Shown here: positions 59,359-64,000 of the stretch, piece after piece
Layout: each line of letters begins with the position of its first letter
How positions within the stretch are numbered: position 1 is the first letter of the stretch
From: Mucor racemosus
Lineage: Eukaryota; Mucoromycota; Mucoromycetes; Mucorales; Mucoraceae
Length of the DNA stretch: 64,000 nucleotides
Direction: 5' to 3'
Assembly: GCA_027405735.1 (NCBI GenBank)
Contig: JAPEHQ010000017.1
Location: 627,501-691,500 of the forward strand
Translations under genes and position numbers: made by a program
Notes under the pieces: model-generated
Seen by the model: only the letters and a program-made list of their open reading frames with translations
Told to the model about the DNA's origin: nothing
Databases searched by the model: none

Positions 59359-59610
59359 CTCTCTAATATCATAAACATAAACATCGTTAGCACTGGAACC
59401 TATCGTCGCCTTTCTGCCCTCTTTATCCCAAGCCAATTTATTCAAGGCTTTATTAGAACCAACTTATTAAGTACTTACAAATGGTTCCTCGGTATTTGCA
59501 GTGAAATTTCATAAATTAAATTGACTGGTTTTACTACAGTAGTTTCAAACATACCATCAGCCCGCCTTATAATAAATGTCAATCTAAAATCAGAAACATC
59601 CCATTGTCAT
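59359..59610 (-). pseudogene. Remnant of a dynein intermediate-chain gene
   Basis: One exon-like stretch (59359-59462, acceptor ATAAG, donor GTAAGA) reads SNKALNKLAWDKEGRKATIG then SSANDVYVYDIRE. This resembles the last WD repeat of cytoplasmic dynein intermediate chains (ALNK..W..G...A.G.....YVYD). Upstream sequence (59470-59610) shows coding traces such as ADGMFE but with stops and no usable splice. Nothing of the gene follows downstream, where the LINE derivative begins. The name rests on motif recognition only. Confidence 0.45.
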
Positions 59611-61151
59611 GGTTATGAGCTATTATGAAAAGCTTAATTTTTAATAATACCGCAATTAAATAAAAGACAAGATAATACTAATAGCATATGGTGAGTATTT
59701 AACATCTAAGTAATTTTGATGAAGTATGACGCTTTTAAACGCTTTTAAAAATCCTGAGGGAAATACAACATTTTGGCCCTGTAATTTCTATCCATCAAAA
59801 TGTTGCGATTTCCACTACACAATGAATGCATCCTTTATCAATCTTGACCTCGATTTACATTGAGTATCAGTTGTTTACCAGTTATATCTTCTCTAATTCA
59901 TTAATATTCGGTCATATTGAACGATGATTTCTAGTATTGCCAAAAAATAAAATAAATAAACGCTTCAAGATTTTTCTGCATATCAAATTACGCAATTTAG
60001 TAGCAATGATTGCACTTAACTATGCTTTTTAATCCTATTGATGTTAGTCAGAATAATTAGTATTATCATTCAAAAGTAGGCTTCTTTTACTACAATGTAG
60101 GAAATTTGTGCAATTATTTCCTTAAAAACCTCGCGCGTGTGCAATTAATACGTAGCTTTTCACAATAAAATACGTGCAAAATAAAAGCACTGACAAAACA
60201 CAAAAATTCAAGCCATTGCAATAATTGCACCCAAAATGATAGTTGGCAAATACGTACGTTTTTTAAATTAATGCATGCATCAATATTATTTATGTTCTTT
60301 GGTTTTTGCAAATTTATAAAAAAAATTTGGATCAAATGCTTATAATATATAAATTTGTTTATTGTATTGAGAAGTAAAATAATACTTTTTGATTAATTAA
60401 ACTGTACCATGGACAACCAATAAAAGGAATATCATGCTTGATAAAATAGATATAGACGTGCAGTATTCAGAGCATAATAAGTATAGATACTGAACCAATA
60501 AAAGCAAAAATAAGCCTCATAACAATAAAGCAACCTATGAATTTTAAGAATATTACTATGTCTTTATCTAACATTATTAAATTTAATATGATACTGTATA
60601 CTTACAAGCTACACATTGGGAAAATGAAAAGCCTCAAAAACTGACTAAAAAGTATGGATTTTACATATTAGCAACGTTATTTTATGATTATATGCAAATG
60701 AGCACTTACTTTTTATAAGCACATTTGTATCTTCACCAGCAAAGTAGTCAAAAGGTTAATAGAGAACCTCATGCGCACATTATTATATCTTTAATTACCA
60801 TGTTTCAACTCTCAAAAAAAATGATATAATAGAATATTATATAATACTTTGGGACTAAATATTAGTAGTATAGCACCTCAAATTTATTGATGACCTACTG
60901 TGCATTATAAGCGGTTAAATGGTGAAATATATGATTTACATTTGTATTAAATATGAGAGAATGTTTGTAAAAATACCGGTTTTATTGCATGATATGTAGA
61001 GCATATTGTTTGAATTTGGTGCTACAATATATAAACATAATAATATCTAAATATTAATGAAACCTGCTTAAAACTGTTTACACGCCAAAGAAAATACATA
61101 CTTACGTTGTAGTAAACACAAAAAGAAAGAAAGAAATATAGTTGAATAAAT
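59611..61151. other. Gene-free AT-rich region
   Basis: Only short frames without domains or splice context. No tandem repeat before 61152. Confidence 0.4.
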
Positions 61152-61332
61152 GCTATAGTGACATACGCTACAATGGCATACATTACAGTGGCATGCGTTA
61201 CAGTGGCATACGTTACACCGACATGAAGTTACAATGACATGCGTTACAGTGACATGCACTACAATGGCATACGTTACAGTGACATGCGTTACAGTGGAAT
61301 ACGTTACAGTGGCATACGTTACACCGGCATAC
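61152..61332. repeat. 15-bp minisatellite, 12 units
   Basis: Units of form GTTACAGTGGCATAC; one unit (61212) is 16 bp, which shifts phase. Because 15 is a multiple of three, the minus strand reads as a pentapeptide repeat of TVTYA type and, after the 16-bp unit, as CHCNV/A repeats. This explains the open 94-codon frame there; it is not taken as a gene. Confidence 0.93.
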
Positions 61333-61649
61333 GTTGTAAAATCAATTAACAAGTAAAGATTATAGTATACCTTTGTCAGTGGGTAGTGGTATACAAGACA
61401 ACATCTCGTTTTCCTCTTCCTGGCTGTTGGCCACTAAATAGAAACAAATATTTTTTAGAAACTAAATAGATTAACATGAGTTTATTCATTCATTTATTTA
61501 TTCAAATCAAGTCAATACTATACATACTTTTATAATCACCAGTTTCTCTCCAGGTAGATATCGACTTTAGACCCAAAAAGCATTGATTATATAGTATCAA
61601 ACGGTGTCGTAGTCTTAACCAAGGAATGTACAAAGATCTGTGGAAGTAA

Positions 61650-61905
61650 CATAGTGCCTCAAATTACATCTCATGATTTCAATGTCAAATCAACAATATA
61701 AACACCATACTTTTATATCTAAATAAACGATACCTTGTTTTTATTATACACTTAATGTCGTATATTTTCAGGTTTGATGAATAATACTCAAAAAAGGATA
61801 CAATTAAAAGAGAATGATGAGTAATGAATCAGTCCTGCAACTGTATACAGTATCCAATATCAAGATTTTGCACTTCAATATATGTCGTAGTCAATAGATT
61901 GTAAG
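61650..61905. repeat. Rearranged copy of 30148-30870 segments
   Basis: 61650-61745 matches the reverse complement of 30236-30345. 61758-61850 matches 30148-30235 directly. 61855-61900 matches 30823-30870 directly. Order and orientation are thus changed between the loci, and ~480 bp present at 30.3-30.8 kb are absent. The element type is unknown. Confidence 0.75.
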
Positions 61906-62509
61906 ACGTATTGATACTGCTGTAGAAGGTGATAACATATGGTACTTGGTGGCCTACAACATAAAGTGTTTCTTGAGTGAAGAGTGATATGCCTTTAATA
62001 GTATTGTTTATGCAGCAATAATTACCCTAAAATTCATTATTAAGAATAAATTAAAGCTGGTGGCAAACCAATTTCTAACTGATGATGACTGAAGTCGGAA
62101 CTGATAGAAATCCAAATATGATTAACAACAATGTTATTCGCTGAGCTCTTTTCAAGTCTCTCTGAAAAATGACTAAAGATATTCCATTATGTATGCCTTT
62201 ATGTTACAATCAGTAATACTCTATTTGTTCCTTATTGGATGAAAACCAAAATCAAAATATACAGACAGTAGTAGGCCTACATTAGAGTTTACAATATTAA
62301 ATTATTGCGTGCAGAATGTGTCTATTTTTGTAGAATCTCTCGTGCTTGTAAAATAAGATGTTCATAAAGAAAATGGATTTCCAAAATACTGTAGCACTAA
62401 AAATACTGGAGTAAGGAAAAGAAGAAAACAATTGATAATCTTTTGAAAGCTGTCCGTAGAAAGGTAAAACAAAAAAAAGCGAGGGGGTGATTAGCTGCGC
62501 TTCTAGTCT

Positions 62510-62625
62510 GGCAAACACAAGTTCCGAAGAAAATCTGCTTACACGAGTTTCGAACCCACAACCTCTCCGTTTGAACTAGCTGTAAAGCGCATAAGTTTAG
62601 CAATTAGGACAAACGTCCCCTCTAT
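62510..62625 (-). ncRNA. tRNA-like B-box sequence (degenerate tRNA or SINE head)
   Basis: The minus strand reads GAGAGGTTGTGGGTTCGAAA, containing a good RNA polymerase III B-box (GGTTCGAAAC). About 45 bp upstream is a weak A-box-like TAATTGCTAAACTTATG. A full cloverleaf with matching acceptor stem cannot be drawn, so a functional tRNA is not supported. Confidence 0.35.
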
Positions 62626-62639
62626 GTTTGCTTTTTTTA

Positions 62640-63409
62640 ATTGCCGTCCTTCTACTTGTCTGTTATTTTGTTTTTCTCGATTTGTGCAATATTGAGTAAT
62701 TTGACTGTATTTTTTTTCTTTTGGATATAATACTGCTATTTGCTGAGTATCAGCAGCAATTTGGTTTACAAAAAAATCTTTATTCCTGATCGAAATATAA
62801 AGAAAAACCTGCTATTTTTGCCCTATATCTTCATGTAATTATGCTAGTTATAATAATGCAAAAGCTGACTTTATCTCACTAGAAAATATAACTGAAGTTT
62901 CCAGTGAGCATATGGTTAATAGATACAAGATAGCGCTACTACGTATATATACAAAAAGTTAGTAGTAATGCTAGTAATAGACAAAACGTGTATATATATA
63001 TATTAACAAAAAATTTATAATCTATAAAAGTTACAGTCATCAACGTTGAAAATACCAGATCTCGTCCAGTCTCCACAGGACAACAATATTTGTTAATATA
63101 GTTTATATAATAAAAAATGATTTTTAGATTTTTTTCTATGTAAAAGCTAAACAATCACATTCTATGATATTTATGTAATTATTCTTCTTATTAATCAATT
63201 AATCAATCAATCAATCAATAAAAAAATTACAATCTATTTGGTTCGTTCTGTCCTTCACAACCTATTTTGACTTGCTGTAGTACACAAAGAAACTACGCTC
63301 AATAAGTTAAAATGAATTTTAACATTAAATTTGAATTTTCAAAAAAAAATTTCATAGTTTCAATCTTCAAAATCGGAGTATGCCTTCTTTCTATAACTAA
63401 CCTCATAAT
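62640..63409. other. Gene-free AT-rich region with AATC microsatellite
   Basis: No gene. A short (AATC)n run is at ~63193-63220 and (TA)n runs lie near 62945 and 62990. Confidence 0.45.
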
Positions 63410-64000
63410 AAATATTTTTTAGGATATACCTCAGAGACCACAAAAGAGATATGAAGTAGTCGCATCATGCTAGCTATCCCTGAATTCATGTTATATCTCA
63501 TGAAAGGCTCAAAAACGCGTAAAATCCACTGATTTTTTCTTGAAAACTGCGTCTCATTTTTCATCCCTACTCTACTTTTTGTTTTCACTAAACAACACCA
63601 AGAAAACATTATATGCCAATGTACCTGAGATGTTCCGCTTTAATCCAAAAACGAGTACCCGGAAATATCCTATTTTTTGCAGTTGGTATTAATTTTTCAG
63701 CGCTAAGGTTTCAGATTTTTTACGCGTATTTCACTGCTAATGGATTGAAAACTTTGAGGTTTCATATCTCTAGAAAAAATTAAGCTATACTACCACTTTT
63801 TAATAATGAAACTTGTTTTAAAGTGCTCTATAACATATTTTAGTATAAAAAAATTCTGAGCACTTTTATTTTTTTTTCATTTTTTTGGCATTTCTATAGT
63901 AGGTTTCAAATATTGGTTAAATTGAGTAGTAGTTGTTTCTTACTCATGTCATAAAGCTCGTTGAGTTCTCTCAGACCCAATTTAGAGTTTTTTAAAATAT
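63410..64000 (+). repeat. ~1.2-kb unclassified repeat, copy 4 (cut by window end)
   Basis: Aligns with copy 3 from its left end to about the middle. The minus-strand frame shared by copies 1-3 is broken here by a 1-bp deletion (TTCAAATATTGG against TTCAAAATATTGG, near 63909). The remainder lies outside the window. Confidence 0.85.

Noticed and set aside
61068..61352. 94-codon repeat protein (CHCN repeats)
   Set aside because: It is a by-product of the 15-bp minisatellite; no promoter, intron or flanking domain.
62510..62625. Functional tRNA gene
   Set aside because: The B-box is good but no acceptor stem or convincing anticodon arm can be formed.

Overview
The window looks like an AT-rich nuclear segment of an early-diverging filamentous fungus, most likely Mucoromycota (Mucorales-like). 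The host genes have many short introns (mostly 50-90 nt, GTAAGT/GTATGT-type donors, YAG acceptors), T-rich tracts lie just before several start codons, and the proteins are conserved fungal ones. About half of the window is host genes; the rest is repeats, transposon remains and AT-rich DNA with no recognisable gene. No RNA gene is certain. All exon maps were read by eye from splice sites, frame and family conservation.

Region 1 (1-10.8 kb) is a rearranged duplication. It has two direct, nearly identical 463-aa MFS transporter genes. The first lies between two almost identical 0.82-kb inverted arms. Each copy is followed by the remains of an acyltransferase-like exon. Between the copies sit a 19 x 11-bp minisatellite, a decayed gene with a serine-recombinase-like domain plus an inverted partial paralogue, a 3' fragment of a TauD-type dioxygenase gene, and a 1318-bp Tc1/mariner element whose transposase has three stop codons.

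Region 2 (10.8-17.4 kb) is a two-ORF non-LTR retrotransposon (LINE) on the minus strand. ORF1 is intact with two CCHC knuckles; ORF2 carries endonuclease, reverse transcriptase and a C-terminal zinc motif but has two frameshifts. A ~0.73-kb internally deleted derivative of the same family lies at 58.5-59.3 kb.

Region 3 (18.3-28.3 kb) holds a TauD/TfdA dioxygenase pair (one intact, one with two stop codons), a gene-poor stretch with an RFX-like X-box and a CRE, an acyl-CoA-binding membrane protein (ACBD5/Atg37-like) and a Golgi-type glycosyltransferase.

Region 4 (28.4-33.4 kb) is a second long inverted repeat made of an unclassified ~1.2-kb repeat (further copies at 48.2 and 63.4 kb). The centres of its arms are identical while their edges have diverged. 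A 247-bp MITE with TTT target duplications sits in one arm.

Region 5 (34.2-58.4 kb) is the conserved gene block: Fip1 (polyadenylation), exportin-1/CRM1 (nuclear export) divergent from a small gene, a SAP-domain protein, an unrecognised membrane protein divergent from a coiled-coil protein with a dynein-adaptor-like CC1 box, and a mut-7/EXD3-type exonuclease. Several act in mRNA processing, export or decay, but nothing indicates co-regulation beyond two shared intergenic promoters.

Region 6 (58.4-64 kb) is gene-poor: the LINE derivative, a dynein intermediate-chain exon remnant, a 15-bp minisatellite, a rearranged repeat, a tRNA-like B-box and the start of another 1.2-kb repeat cut by the window end.
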